In this document: in pieces, positions 52,421-61,491 of the stretch
Position numbering within the stretch: the first letter of the stretch is position 1
How the letters are laid out: each line of letters starts with the position of its first letter
Origin: Natranaerovirga hydrolytica
GTDB lineage: Bacteria > Bacillota > Clostridia > Lachnospirales > DSM-24629
Assembly (NCBI RefSeq): GCF_004339095.1
Contig: NZ_SMGQ01000015.1
Span: 1-64,000 of the forward strand
DNA: 64,000 nucleotides
Direction of reading: 5' to 3'
The notes under the pieces: generated by a model
The model's input: the letters and a program-made list of their open reading frames with translations, nothing else
What the model was told of the DNA's origin: nothing
Databases searched by the model: none
Program-made: the position numbers and the translations under genes

Positions 52421-53233
52421 TTATATAAACTCACGATTTTTAATAACAGATAAGCTCAATAATGTTGTTAAAATTAAACTTATGATTATAATTGCAAAAG
52501 ATGTGATGACATTAAAACCCATTGCATTGTATTCAGCAGTTAAATGCATAAAAAACATCCCTCTGTAAGGTATAAACCAAAAAGCAAACTGTGAAAAAGA
52601 TTGAGAAATTTTTATTCCCATAAAATATAATGTGCTTATTATAACAAGAACATGAATGCTTTTGTCTATATAAAGAGATAAAATGATTTGAAGGATACAA
52701 ACCACATATATACTTAACCATTGTAAAATAAAAAAAATTACAATGGTTTGGATAGGACTTTTAATTATTGTTTCGTTGTTATTAAGTAAATAGGTTATAG
52801 TAGAATCGCTAAAGTTAAAGCTTTTTTCTAGTTTTAACATTCCAATAATACTTGTTGAGAACATACCAATACAATAATATATGCCTGTAAATAAAAGTGA
52901 ATATATTAATTTTGAGATCAGCCAAACATATCGTGAATGGGTACGTATGATTATGTATATACTCCTTTCAGACCATTCTTTGTGTAAAAACTTTCCCAAT
53001 ATAAAAGCCAAATAGATTTGTAGGATAAACCACCTCAATATCATTAAAAAGTTGGCGTCCCCTTTATTAGGTAATCCTCCAAAAAGTATTATATATAAAT
53101 CAACAATACTACTATTTGTTTCTAAAGTAGTGATTGCTTGATAAGAAATTACTAAAAAAAGCATGAGAATACTGGTTAAAACTTTGATATTAAGACCAGC
53201 TTTAATATCATATTTTAGTACTTTACATAACAT
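52421..53233 (-). CDS. ABC-2-type membrane protein (third permease)
   Basis: 270 residues from ATG 53233, nine bases after GAGGA; longer frames would run into the preceding permease gene. Six predicted membrane segments, with an EWSERSIYIIIRTHSRYVWL cytoplasmic loop after helix 2, matching the coupling loop seen in ABC-2 permeases. No identifiable substrate. Its organisation resembles the two upstream permeases, suggesting duplication. Confidence 0.8.
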   Translation of the reverse strand: MLCKVLKYDIKAGLNIKVLTSILMLFLVISYQAITTLETNSSIVDLYIILFGGLPNKGDANFLMILRWFILQIYLAFILGKFLHKEWSERSIYIIIRTHSRYVWLISKLIYSLLFTGIYYCIGMFSTSIIGMLKLEKSFNFSDSTITYLLNNNETIIKSPIQTIVIFFILQWLSIYVVCILQIILSLYIDKSIHVLVIISTLYFMGIKISQSFSQFAFWFIPYRGMFFMHLTAEYNAMGFNVITSFAIIIISLILTTLLSLSVIKNREFI

Positions 53234-53250
53234 GTCTACCATTCCTCGAG

Positions 53251-54096
53251 TTAATTTTTTGTATTTAATTGATCTAAAAAATCTTTTTTTAAAACAATGG
53301 ATTGACCTAACGTATAAAACAAATAAAAGCATATTACCCAATATATAAATGAAAATAATATAGAAATTTCATTGGGGTTCATATAGGAACGTATAAAAAA
53401 ATGTTGGTCAATATGAAGGTTTGTTATAAAAGATATACTTTTGTTTCCTAAAATACTATTTGAGCCAATAAAAATTATATATGCAATGATAGCACCATAA
53501 AATCCGTTGTTTACTAATAATGTAATCACGCCACTTAGTAAACCCATTGCACTCCACCCTAAAAATAATAACAAAATTGCACTTAATAGTGCTTGCAAGG
53601 GCAAAATATGTATTGCGCTTTTGGGAAAATGCAATGCCATTCTACTGGCGTCATCTGCTAATGATATGGTTGTAGAACTCCAATGCCATTCTAGATTAAG
53701 GTTAAAAACAAAAAAAGACATAATAAGTGAAATAAATACAATAATCAGAGTGTATATCAATCCGTTAACAAGTATTGTTAACGTTTTTGAAAGCCACCAA
53801 TGATACCTTTGCTTTAATCTGATTTGATATAATATATCGCTATTAGTAGAAGATTTCCATATAACATCAGAAATTAAATATAAGAATAGCGGTGTATATA
53901 CATAGGATAAAAAATTATGGTGATTAATACATGAAAAAATGCCATTCCAAATATTATAATTTGGATTGTTGCCAGGATTAATAGACAATATATTAAAAAA
54001 CGTAATTAAGCTTAATAATATAAGGCAAAATATATTTTTTTGACTGAAAGTTGTTCTAATAATTTCTCTTTTAGTAAAAGCGAGTATCCTACCCAT
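53251..54096 (-). CDS. ABC-2-type membrane protein (second permease)
   Basis: 281 residues with about six membrane segments. The N-terminal helix is followed by an extracellular loop, and the loop SDILYQIRLKQRYHWWLSKT is a candidate coupling helix. The ATG directly abuts the TAG of the first permease gene, with AAAGGAG inside that gene: strong translational coupling. Many cysteine-poor hydrophobic stretches. Function inferred from operon and topology. Confidence 0.8.
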   Translation of the reverse strand: MGRILAFTKREIIRTTFSQKNIFCLILLSLITFFNILSINPGNNPNYNIWNGIFSCINHHNFLSYVYTPLFLYLISDVIWKSSTNSDILYQIRLKQRYHWWLSKTLTILVNGLIYTLIIVFISLIMSFFVFNLNLEWHWSSTTISLADDASRMALHFPKSAIHILPLQALLSAILLLFLGWSAMGLLSGVITLLVNNGFYGAIIAYIIFIGSNSILGNKSISFITNLHIDQHFFIRSYMNPNEISILFSFIYWVICFYLFYTLGQSIVLKKDFLDQLNTKN

Positions 54097-54879
54097 CTAA
54101 ATTCTACTCCTTTTTATTGCCATAATAAAATAAATAACAGAGGATACAATCATAATTAAAGAAAGTTCTCTTATAATAAAAGTAATGCTTAAATTCCAAC
54201 CTGCACTAAAAGGCGAAAATGTTCCTGACGGATCCATATATGGAAAAGCGACTAAAGTTGCTATTAAATAAAAAACATAAGGTGTTCCCATAGCTAAATA
54301 TTTATTGTTAGATATTGTAGAAACGGCTAAAGCTAAGGTTGAATAAACAGAGCCAAATACAAACTTTAGTAAAGATAATAATAATATGTATTGATAAGGT
54401 TTTTCCATTAAAAAATCTGTATAGAACTTGTAGTTTCTTACAAAGGACTCTTTAGACAGTTCTAGTGGAAAGATTAACATTACGATGCTTAAAATTAATA
54501 AAGGAGGTATTGATACAACTAATCCACCTGCAATGATATTAGAAAAAAATTTTGAAATAAAATATTTGGTGTGTTTGCACCGCATAACAATAGAGTAATA
54601 AAAATTTGTATTTTTATCTAACCAATATGAATCTGAAAAAGGTAAAACAACTAAAATTGGCGCTAATATTACATAAATAGGTGGATTTACTGCACCAGCA
54701 CCATAAAACCAAGCTTCAGCAGCTGATGGCGTTAATAAAAGTTGTTCTGGTTTAAAAAAATATTCCAAACCATAATATTGTGTCATATCAATGCAAAAAA
54801 GTATGACACCTGCTAGAAGAAGTAAAAAAAACTTTTTATTTAAAATGGCTCTTTTAAGTTCACTTGTAAATATATTCAT
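54097..54879 (-). CDS. ABC-2-type membrane protein (first permease)
   Basis: 260 residues with about six membrane helices (first at about 17-31), a large extracellular loop after it, and WLDKNTNFYYSIVMRCKHTKYF as the cytoplasmic loop (split here as WLDKNTNFYYSI and VMRCKHTKYF). The same plan as the other two permeases. First membrane gene after the peptide gene and the 17-bp hairpin. Confidence 0.8.
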   Translation of the reverse strand: MNIFTSELKRAILNKKFFLLLLAGVILFCIDMTQYYGLEYFFKPEQLLLTPSAAEAWFYGAGAVNPPIYVILAPILVVLPFSDSYWLDKNTNFYYSIVMRCKHTKYFISKFFSNIIAGGLVVSIPPLLILSIVMLIFPLELSKESFVRNYKFYTDFLMEKPYQYILLLSLLKFVFGSVYSTLALAVSTISNNKYLAMGTPYVFYLIATLVAFPYMDPSGTFSPFSAGWNLSITFIIRELSLIMIVSSVIYFIMAIKRSRI

Positions 54880-54899
54880 AATAATCCCCTAATGATTTT

Positions 54900-54944
54900 A
54901 TACTACATGTATTTATAAATGTTTGAAATAAATACATGTAGTAT
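54900..54944 (-). other. Intercistronic 17-bp hairpin
   Basis: Perfect inverted repeat with arms ATACTACATGTATTTAT and its complement (54900-54916, 54928-54944) and an 11-base loop, between the peptide gene and the ABC genes. On the transcribed minus strand it is followed by AAAATC rather than a U-run, so it looks like an mRNA-processing or stabilising hairpin or an inefficient attenuator, which would favour peptide over transporter expression. Confidence 0.75.
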
Positions 54945-54960
54945 GAAGAATTTAAATTTA

Positions 54961-55398
54961 TTATCGATCAGGACTCCAAGTTCCTTTTGCATAAATATCT
55001 TGTCCTGATTCATTCCAAGCAGTCTTCATTTCTAATTTTGTATAATATCCATTATCTATAGCTGATTGTCCAATAGTGGATGAATACCTAATATTTAGTC
55101 TGTTTCCAGAATCAATAGATTCAAAAGAGCTGATTTTTTTTTCATTATTATTTAACAACCTTGTTGATAATGAACGGTTATTCCCAGAAATATACTCGTT
55201 ACGATTAATACCGTGGCTTCCATTTGTGCTTGTAGTAGGGTTTGTCTTTAATTGCCCTGGACGAGTAACTGAGGACCAACTTCTGCCTTCTAATTTGTAG
55301 TTATAGTTACCTATATTCCTTGCTAGTGATACGGTACCTATTAATGTAGTTATTAATATAGTGCTAACTAAAAGTTTGGTAAATTTCTTACAATTCAT
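54961..55398 (-). CDS. Secreted peptide/bacteriocin-like protein
   Basis: 145 residues with a Sec signal (lysines at 4-8, hydrophobic core about 9-25, possible cleavage after SLA). The mature part lacks cysteine and is rich in Asn, Ser, Thr and Gly. The C-terminal about 45 residues, ending in YAKGTWSPDR, are aromatic and strand-like, vaguely recalling lactococcin-972-type or related secreted peptides; no firm match. AAAGGGGG precedes ATG. It is followed by a hairpin and a dedicated ABC system. Confidence 0.65.
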   Translation of the reverse strand: MNCKKFTKLLVSTILITTLIGTVSLARNIGNYNYKLEGRSWSSVTRPGQLKTNPTTSTNGSHGINRNEYISGNNRSLSTRLLNNNEKKISSFESIDSGNRLNIRYSSTIGQSAIDNGYYTKLEMKTAWNESGQDIYAKGTWSPDR

Positions 55399-55427
55399 AA
55401 CGTTTGTACCCCCTTTCCTTTAAAATT

Positions 55428-55464
55428 TAATATAACTTATGTTATATATATGAAAGTTATATTA
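55428..55464. promoter_or_regulatory. Inverted repeat in the peptide-gene promoter
   Basis: Arms TAATATAACTT (55428-55438) and AAGTTATATTA (55454-55464) with a 15-base spacer, 30 bases upstream of the peptide start codon. On the minus strand TTGTAA and an AT-rich -10-like element flank it. It is probably a regulator-binding site; no regulator gene is adjacent. Confidence 0.55.
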
Positions 55465-55898
55465 TTACAAGGTAATAAAAATTTATTCAATTCTATAGAT
55501 TGAAAATAAATATACGAAAACAAAGCATAAACAAACAACATACTAAAAATATTGTACTAAAATAAAACAAAAAAGTCAATACATAAATAGTTAATTTATT
55601 AATTAATTTATTTTGCGGTAAAAACCTTAATTAATAGAATAATGTCGAATTATGACTATTTTAAAAAAGGGAAGTTATACTAGAATGATTTTATGTAAGA
55701 AAGCATATTAAAATTAGTTGGAAATATAAGCTCCAGTTAACAGGTGTAGAAAAAAGAGTGCGCTTTTCTTTTTCAGGAAAGCCTTCCATAAGGGGCATTA
55801 ATATATATATTAGTAAAAAAAATACCTTGTAAAATCAAAGCATAACTAGGATTCACGAACATAATCTGTTTATAGCGCAATAATATTCGGGTTTTCTA

Positions 55899-55927
55899 TT
55901 GACTTTGTTTTTAGGGATGAGTACAAT
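55899..55927 (+). promoter_or_regulatory. Promoter of the pur operon
   Basis: TTGACT (55899-55904), 17-base spacer, TACAAT (55922-55927), giving a leader of about 90 bases before purK. Confidence 0.75.
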
Positions 55928-56021
55928 AAAACTAGAGTAAAAGGAATATTAGCCTTTTAGATAGATAACAATAAATTCAATACAATATACGTGTAAAATG
56001 GTAACAGTAAGGAGTATATTT

Positions 56022-57164
56022 ATGAAAATGACAAAAATCGGTATTATTGGTGGCGGACAACTGGGTAAAATGATGATACTAGATGGAAAAAGATTAGGCT
56101 ATTACTTTGTTATACTAGACCCCTCTAATCACTGTCCAGCTCACAGCATAGCAGATGAACACATTGTAGCAGATTTTGATTCTATAGACGCTTTTTTTGA
56201 ATTAGCGAAAAAAGTAGACGTAATCACTTATGAATTTGAGCACATTAATGTTAAGGCATTAGAAGCACTGGAAAAAGAAGGATATAAAGTATACCCAACA
56301 GCTCAAACATTAGCGTCCATACAAAACAAATACGAGCAAAAGAAATGGCTACAAGAAGCAGGGATACCTGTGCCTAAATTCACATCTATTGATTCAATTT
56401 TAGATTTGCATCCAGATCAATTACCCTTTAAATTACCAGTTGTTCTTAAGACCTGTACTGGTGGATACGACGGAAAAGGCAATTACATTATCAAAACATC
56501 AGAAGATATAGAAACAGCCTATAAAACTTTAGGAGCTGGCAAAGTCCCTCTTATGGTGGAAGAATTTATACCATTTGAAAAAGAAATTTCAATACTAGCC
56601 TGTAATGATCAAAAAGGCAATAGCATCGTCTTCCCTATAGCAGAAAATTGGCATGCCAATAGCATACTAGATGAAACCATTGTACCGGCAAGGCTGGATC
56701 AAAAAACAAGTCAAAAAGCAATTGAGATTGCAGATGAAGTAGCTAAGCATGTATCCAGTTGTGGGATGTTGTGTATCGAAATGTTTGTGTCAAAAGAAGG
56801 CAATGTTTTAGTCAATGAAATTGCACCAAGACCACATAATTCAGGACATTATACCATAGAAGGATGTTATACCTCACAATTTGAACAGCATGTAAGAGCC
56901 ATTGTGGGTTTACCATTTGGAGATACAACCTTAAAACAACCAACGGTTATGAAAAATATTATTGGAGAGACCAATATTCATCATGATATAGAAGTAGAAG
57001 GTTTACAAGAAGCTTTAGAAGAGGGACAAGTTAAAGTCCATTTATATGAAAAGACAAGTGTAAGCATTGGAAGAAAAATGGGACATATTACAGTGGGTGA
57101 TGAAACCGTTGAGAAGGCTTTAAAAAAAGCAAGAAAAGCCCACCAAAAGATAAGTTTTTTTTAG
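56022..57164 (+). CDS. purK: 5-(carboxyamino)imidazole ribonucleotide synthase PurK
   Basis: 380 residues from ATG 56022 (AAGGAG seven bases ahead). ATP-grasp enzyme: GGGQLGKMM near the start, ATP-binding TCTGGYDGKGN near 144, EEFIPFEKEISI and NEIAPRPHNSGHYT. It converts AIR with bicarbonate and ATP to N5-CAIR, which the PurE encoded next isomerises. First gene of the pur operon. Confidence 0.95.
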   Translation: MKMTKIGIIGGGQLGKMMILDGKRLGYYFVILDPSNHCPAHSIADEHIVADFDSIDAFFELAKKVDVITYEFEHINVKALEALEKEGYKVYPTAQTLASIQNKYEQKKWLQEAGIPVPKFTSIDSILDLHPDQLPFKLPVVLKTCTGGYDGKGNYIIKTSEDIETAYKTLGAGKVPLMVEEFIPFEKEISILACNDQKGNSIVFPIAENWHANSILDETIVPARLDQKTSQKAIEIADEVAKHVSSCGMLCIEMFVSKEGNVLVNEIAPRPHNSGHYTIEGCYTSQFEQHVRAIVGLPFGDTTLKQPTVMKNIIGETNIHHDIEVEGLQEALEEGQVKVHLYEKTSVSIGRKMGHITVGDETVEKALKKARKAHQKISFF

Positions 57165-57182
57165 GATAGGAAGGAGATACTT

Positions 57183-57698
57183 ATGGATATTAAAGTAGGC
57201 ATTATAATGGGTAGCGATTCAGATTTACCTGTTATGGAACAAGCAGCTAAAATTTTAGATGCGTTAGAGGTTAAGTATGAATTAACCATTGTATCGGCAC
57301 ATCGCACACCTAAAAAATTATATGACTATGCACAAAGTGCAAAAAAAAGAGGATTAAATGTAATCATAGCTGGAGCAGGCGGTGCAGCACATTTGCCTGG
57401 CATGGTAGCGTCATTAACAACATTACCAGTGATTGGTGTTCCTGTAAAAACAAGCACATTAAACGGTGTAGACTCTCTTTATTCAATTGTTCAAATGCCG
57501 CCAGGAGTTCCCGTTGCAACAGTAGCCATTAATGGTAGTAAAAATGCTGGTTTATTAGCAGCTCAAATAATAGGTGCACAAGATAAAGACTTAAGTGATA
57601 AGATACAACAGTATAAAGACGATATGGAAAAGATGGTCTTAGATAAAGCAGAGAAACTTGAGCAAATGGGGTATGAACAATACTTACAAAAAAGTTAA
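57183..57698 (+). CDS. purE: N5-CAIR mutase PurE (class I)
   Basis: 171 residues. GSDSDLPVM phosphate/ribose-binding motif at 10-18, SAHRTP at 40-45 and the [11 protein letters not shown] loop at about 63-73 with the catalytic His. Class I form, consistent with the adjacent PurK. AGGAGA precedes ATG, 18 bases after purK. Confidence 0.95.
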   Translation: MDIKVGIIMGSDSDLPVMEQAAKILDALEVKYELTIVSAHRTPKKLYDYAQSAKKRGLNVIIAGAGGAAHLPGMVASLTTLPVIGVPVKTSTLNGVDSLYSIVQMPPGVPVATVAINGSKNAGLLAAQIIGAQDKDLSDKIQQYKDDMEKMVLDKAEKLEQMGYEQYLQKS

Positions 57699-57710
57699 GA
57701 GGTGAGCATT

Positions 57711-58424
57711 ATGGAGATAAAAGAACTATTATATGAAGGCAAAGCAAAAAAAGTATACAATACAACAGATGCCTATACCGTAATGGTAAGTTATAAAGAT
57801 GATGCAACAGCATTTAATGGCATAAAAAAAGGAACCATCCATGATAAAGGAAAAGTTAATAATGAAGTCAGCAACAAAATGATGATGTATTTAGAAGAAC
57901 AAGGTGTAAAAACCCATTATATAAGACAATTAAATGAAAGAGATACATTGGTTAAAAGGGTAGATATTATTCCGTTAGAAGTCATTATGAGAAATAAGGC
58001 AGCAGGCAGTTTGGCAAAAAGATTAGGCTTAGAAGAAGGAACCCTATTAAAAAGACCTGTCTTAGAGTTTTGTTTGAAAGATGATGATTTAGGCGATCCA
58101 TTTATTAATGACGATCATATTTTGTCTATAGAGTTGGCAACAGAAGAAGATATAGTGATTATTAAACAGATGGCAAGAACGATTAATGCGTTAATGAAGA
58201 CTTACTTTGAAAAAATAGATATAGATTTAATAGATATTAAATTAGAATTTGGACGCACATCGACGGGTGAAATTATTTTAGCAGATGAAATATCACCAGA
58301 TACATGTCGTTATTGGGATATGAAAACAGGAGAAAAATTAGATAAGGATCGATTTAGAAGAGACCTTGGGAAAATAGAAGAAGCTTATATGGAAGTGTAT
58401 AATAGAATTTTCAATCAACAATAG
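57711..58424 (+). CDS. purC: SAICAR synthase PurC
   Basis: 237 residues from ATG 57711 (AGAGGTG ahead). LLYEGKAKKVY, KGTIHDKGKVNNEVS, VIMRNKAAGSLAKRLG and DEISPDTCRYWD motifs, all diagnostic. It joins aspartate to CAIR with ATP. Twelve bases after purE. Confidence 0.96.
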   Translation: MEIKELLYEGKAKKVYNTTDAYTVMVSYKDDATAFNGIKKGTIHDKGKVNNEVSNKMMMYLEEQGVKTHYIRQLNERDTLVKRVDIIPLEVIMRNKAAGSLAKRLGLEEGTLLKRPVLEFCLKDDDLGDPFINDDHILSIELATEEDIVIIKQMARTINALMKTYFEKIDIDLIDIKLEFGRTSTGEIILADEISPDTCRYWDMKTGEKLDKDRFRRDLGKIEEAYMEVYNRIFNQQ

Positions 58425-58459
58425 TGTATAACCTGGTTATAGAATAATGGAGGTCAATT

Positions 58460-59827
58460 ATGTTTGATGATAAATTAAAAGAAGAATGTGGCGTATTTGG
58501 TGTTTATAATAATGATGAATTTGATACAGCAAGAATGACGTATTATGGTATATTTGCATTGCAACATAGAGGACAAGAAAGTGCAGGGATAGCCGTTAAC
58601 AATCAAGGAACCATTCTTTATCGAAAAGAAATGGGGATGGTTTCGGAAGTATTTGACGATGTGGTGTTAGACTCTTTAAAAGGGCACTCTGCTATTGGAC
58701 ATGTTAGGTATTCAACTTGTGGTGATAGTCTTAGAGAAAATGCTCAACCTTTAGTGTTAAAATATACAAAAGGACATATGGCTGTGGCACATAATGGTAA
58801 TTTAACCAACGCCAATGAAATTAGAAGTGAGTTAGAAGAACAAGGCACAATATTTCAAACCACAACAGATTCTGAGATTATTGCAGCATTACTTTCTAAA
58901 GCAAGAATTAAAACCAACACAATAGAAGAAGCCCTTCAAGAAACCATGAAAAAATTAAAAGGTGCTTACTCATTATTGGTATTAACCCCACATAAAATGA
59001 TAGCGGCAAGAGACCCATTGGCTATTCGGCCATTGTGTATTGGTAAAAAAGAGAATTCTTACTTTGTATCATCAGAATCAGCAGCCTTTGACGGATTAGG
59101 CATTAGTTTTGTAAGAGATGTAGAACCAGGAGAAATCGTAATTATTGATGGTAATGGACTGCGTTCAATTAAAAGTAAAGAAAAAAAACAGTCGGCTTTA
59201 TGCGTATTTGAATTCGTATATTTTGCTAGACCAGATAGTGTAATAGAAGGTATAGAAGTATACAATTCACGATATGAAGCTGGTAAAATATTGGCAAAAG
59301 AGTACCCAGTAGAAGCAGATGTTGTAACCGGTGTACCTGATTCAGGATTAGCAGCTGCTCAAGGTTTTTCAGTAGAATCAGGCATTCCTATGGTGGGTGG
59401 TTTTATGAAAAACAGATACACAGGAAGAACCTTTATCCAACCGTCTCAAGAACTAAGAGAACTAGGGGTTAATATGAAATTAAATCCTATTAAGAGTCAG
59501 ATAGAAGGTAAAAGAGTTGTGATGATAGATGATTCTATTGTTAGAGGAACAACCAGTCGAAGAATTGTTCAATTGTTAAAAGATGCAGGGGCAAAAGAAG
59601 TACATGTAAGGATATCGTCACCACCGGTTAAATACTCTTGTTATTACGGGGTGGATACAGCAGAAAGAAAACATTTAGTTGCTAATTATATGTCGATTGA
59701 AGAAATATGTGATATGATTGGTGCAGATAGCTTAGGCTATATTACTGAAAAAGGTCTTTTAGAATCAGTAAAAGGCAATTTCAATTTTTGTTCAGCATGT
59801 TTTAGTGGAGATTACCCTGTAAAATAA
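58460..59827 (+). CDS. purF: Amidophosphoribosyltransferase PurF
   Basis: 455 residues. Cys10 after KLKEE becomes the N-terminal nucleophile after removal of a nine-residue propeptide. Glutaminase motifs HRGQESAGI and HNGNLTN. PRPP-binding VVMIDDSIVRGTT near 353. Cysteines at ALCVFEF, VKYSCYYG and FNFCSACFSGDYP form the [4Fe-4S] site of the oxygen-labile Bacillus-type enzyme. Committed step of purine synthesis. GGAGG lies before ATG. Confidence 0.96.
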   Translation: MFDDKLKEECGVFGVYNNDEFDTARMTYYGIFALQHRGQESAGIAVNNQGTILYRKEMGMVSEVFDDVVLDSLKGHSAIGHVRYSTCGDSLRENAQPLVLKYTKGHMAVAHNGNLTNANEIRSELEEQGTIFQTTTDSEIIAALLSKARIKTNTIEEALQETMKKLKGAYSLLVLTPHKMIAARDPLAIRPLCIGKKENSYFVSSESAAFDGLGISFVRDVEPGEIVIIDGNGLRSIKSKEKKQSALCVFEFVYFARPDSVIEGIEVYNSRYEAGKILAKEYPVEADVVTGVPDSGLAAAQGFSVESGIPMVGGFMKNRYTGRTFIQPSQELRELGVNMKLNPIKSQIEGKRVVMIDDSIVRGTTSRRIVQLLKDAGAKEVHVRISSPPVKYSCYYGVDTAERKHLVANYMSIEEICDMIGADSLGYITEKGLLESVKGNFNFCSACFSGDYPVK

Positions 59828-59839
59828 GGAGGATTTAAA

Positions 59840-60865
59840 ATGGATTATAAAAAAGCAGGCGTTGATATAGAAGCAGGTTACAAAGCCGTTGAATTAATGA
59901 AAGGTCATATAAAAGAAACTATGAGACCAGAAGTACTTACAGAAGTAGGCGGTTTTTCAGGGCTATTTTCATTAGCCAATCATAAATACGAACACCCTGT
60001 GTTGGTATCAGGAACAGATGGTGTTGGCACAAAGTTAAAATTAGCATTTTTATTAGATACCCATGATACAATTGGCATTGATTGTGTGGCGATGTGTGTG
60101 AATGATATAGCTTGTGCAGGTGCAGAACCATTATTCTTTTTAGATTATATTGCTTGTGGCAAAAACAACCCAGAAGCTATTGCAAACATTGTAAAAGGTA
60201 TTGCACAAGGGTGTAAAGAAGCAGGTGCAGCTTTAGTAGGTGGCGAAACCGCTGAAATGCCAGGGTTTTATGATGAGAAAGAATATGATTTAGCAGGATT
60301 TACAGTAGGCATAACAGATAAAAAAGACCTTATAAATGGTGAGAATGTAGAAGAAGGCGATGTCTTACTAGGTATTACATCTTCAGGTATTCATAGCAAT
60401 GGCTATTCATTGGTAAGAAAAGTCTTTGATATGACAAAGGAAAATTTAGACAAAGTGTATGAATCATTGGGAACTACATTAGGTAAAGAACTACTCAAAC
60501 CAACAAAAATATATGTAAAATCTATTAAGACTCTTAAAGATAATGGATTAGAACTAAAAGCCATAAGCCATATAACAGGTGGAGGGTTTTATGAAAATAT
60601 TCCTAGAATGTTAAAAGATGGATTTAGCGCAACCATTAATAAAAATAGTTATGACGTACCAGCTATCTTTAAATTATTACAGGAAAAAGGGAAAATCAAT
60701 GAAAAAGATATGTACAGTACCTTTAATATGGGCATTGGTATGGTTATTGCAATGTCAAAAGAGGATGCCATAAAGGCAAAAGAGTTATTAAAGAAAGAAT
60801 TAAATGAAGACAGTTACATTATTGGAGAAATTAAAAAAGGTGAAACAGGAGTAAAAATATGCTAA
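59840..60865 (+). CDS. purM: AIR synthetase PurM
   Basis: 341 residues: [20 protein letters not shown] start, [27 protein letters not shown]-like [31 protein letters not shown] and [20 protein letters not shown]-dependent ring closure of FGAM to AIR. AAGGAGG lies before ATG. The purN start lies seven bases inside its 3' end. Confidence 0.96.
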   Translation: MDYKKAGVDIEAGYKAVELMKGHIKETMRPEVLTEVGGFSGLFSLANHKYEHPVLVSGTDGVGTKLKLAFLLDTHDTIGIDCVAMCVNDIACAGAEPLFFLDYIACGKNNPEAIANIVKGIAQGCKEAGAALVGGETAEMPGFYDEKEYDLAGFTVGITDKKDLINGENVEEGDVLLGITSSGIHSNGYSLVRKVFDMTKENLDKVYESLGTTLGKELLKPTKIYVKSIKTLKDNGLELKAISHITGGGFYENIPRMLKDGFSATINKNSYDVPAIFKLLQEKGKINEKDMYSTFNMGIGMVIAMSKEDAIKAKELLKKELNEDSYIIGEIKKGETGVKIC

Positions 60866-61491
60866 GAATTGGTGTTTTGGTTTCAGGTGGCGGAACAAAT
60901 CTACAAGCAATTATTAATCAAATAGAAAAAAAACAATTGAATAATGTAGAGATCGGAATGGTTATTAGTAATAAAAAAGATGCTTATGCTCTAAAAAGAG
61001 CTGAAAAATATAATATTCCAACTAAAGCCCTTGTACCGAAAGAATTTGAAAATAAGTCAGCTTTTAATCAAGCGCTTATTCAAACACTAGATAAGGAAAA
61101 AATAGATTTGGTGGTTTTAGCAGGATTTTTAGTGGTGTTAGACAAAGAAGTGATACAGGCTTTTGAAAATCGTATCATTAATGTACACCCCTCTTTAATC
61201 CCAGCCTTTAGTGGAAAAGGGTATTATGGGTTAAAAGTACACGAAGCTGCTTTAGAGCGTGGTGTGAAATATACGGGGGCAACAGTACATTTTGTAGATG
61301 AAGGCACAGATACAGGTCCTATTATTATGCAAAAGGTTGTTAAAGTAAAGTGGGAAGATACACCTGAATCACTGCAAAAAAGGGTTATGGAAGAAGCAGA
61401 ATGGGAAATTATGCCAAAAGCCATACAAATGATTGCCAATCAATCCATTAAAATAGAGAGTAATAGAGTCATTACAAAGGAGGAAGCTTAG
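60859..61491 (+). CDS. purN: GAR transformylase PurN
   Basis: 210 residues: [43 protein letters not shown] with catalytic His, and [15 protein letters not shown] with the Asp. It transfers formyl from 10-formyltetrahydrofolate to GAR. Overlaps purM by 7 bases and purD by 1 base. The purH gene that often follows purN is absent here. Confidence 0.95.
   Translation: MLRIGVLVSGGGTNLQAIINQIEKKQLNNVEIGMVISNKKDAYALKRAEKYNIPTKALVPKEFENKSAFNQALIQTLDKEKIDLVVLAGFLVVLDKEVIQAFENRIINVHPSLIPAFSGKGYYGLKVHEAALERGVKYTGATVHFVDEGTDTGPIIMQKVVKVKWEDTPESLQKRVMEEAEWEIMPKAIQMIANQSIKIESNRVITKEEA

Larger units (their letters stand above)
55399..56021. other. Intergenic region between peptide operon and purK
   Basis: About 620 bases, AT-rich. 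The left part holds the leftward peptide-gene promoter region with an inverted repeat (55428-55464). The right part holds the purK promoter. Between them I see only weak inverted repeats (for example around 55755-55775) and no gene. No purine-riboswitch consensus is visible before purK. Confidence 0.5.

Noticed and set aside
53234-53341. Longer N-terminus for the third permease overlapping the second permease gene
   Set aside because: The extension is a shadow of the neighbouring gene; the ATG at 53233 has a ribosome site at normal spacing.
55928-56021. Purine riboswitch or PurR box upstream of purK
   Set aside because: The conserved purine-aptamer core and AACGAA/TTCGTT-like boxes were looked for and not found in the leader.
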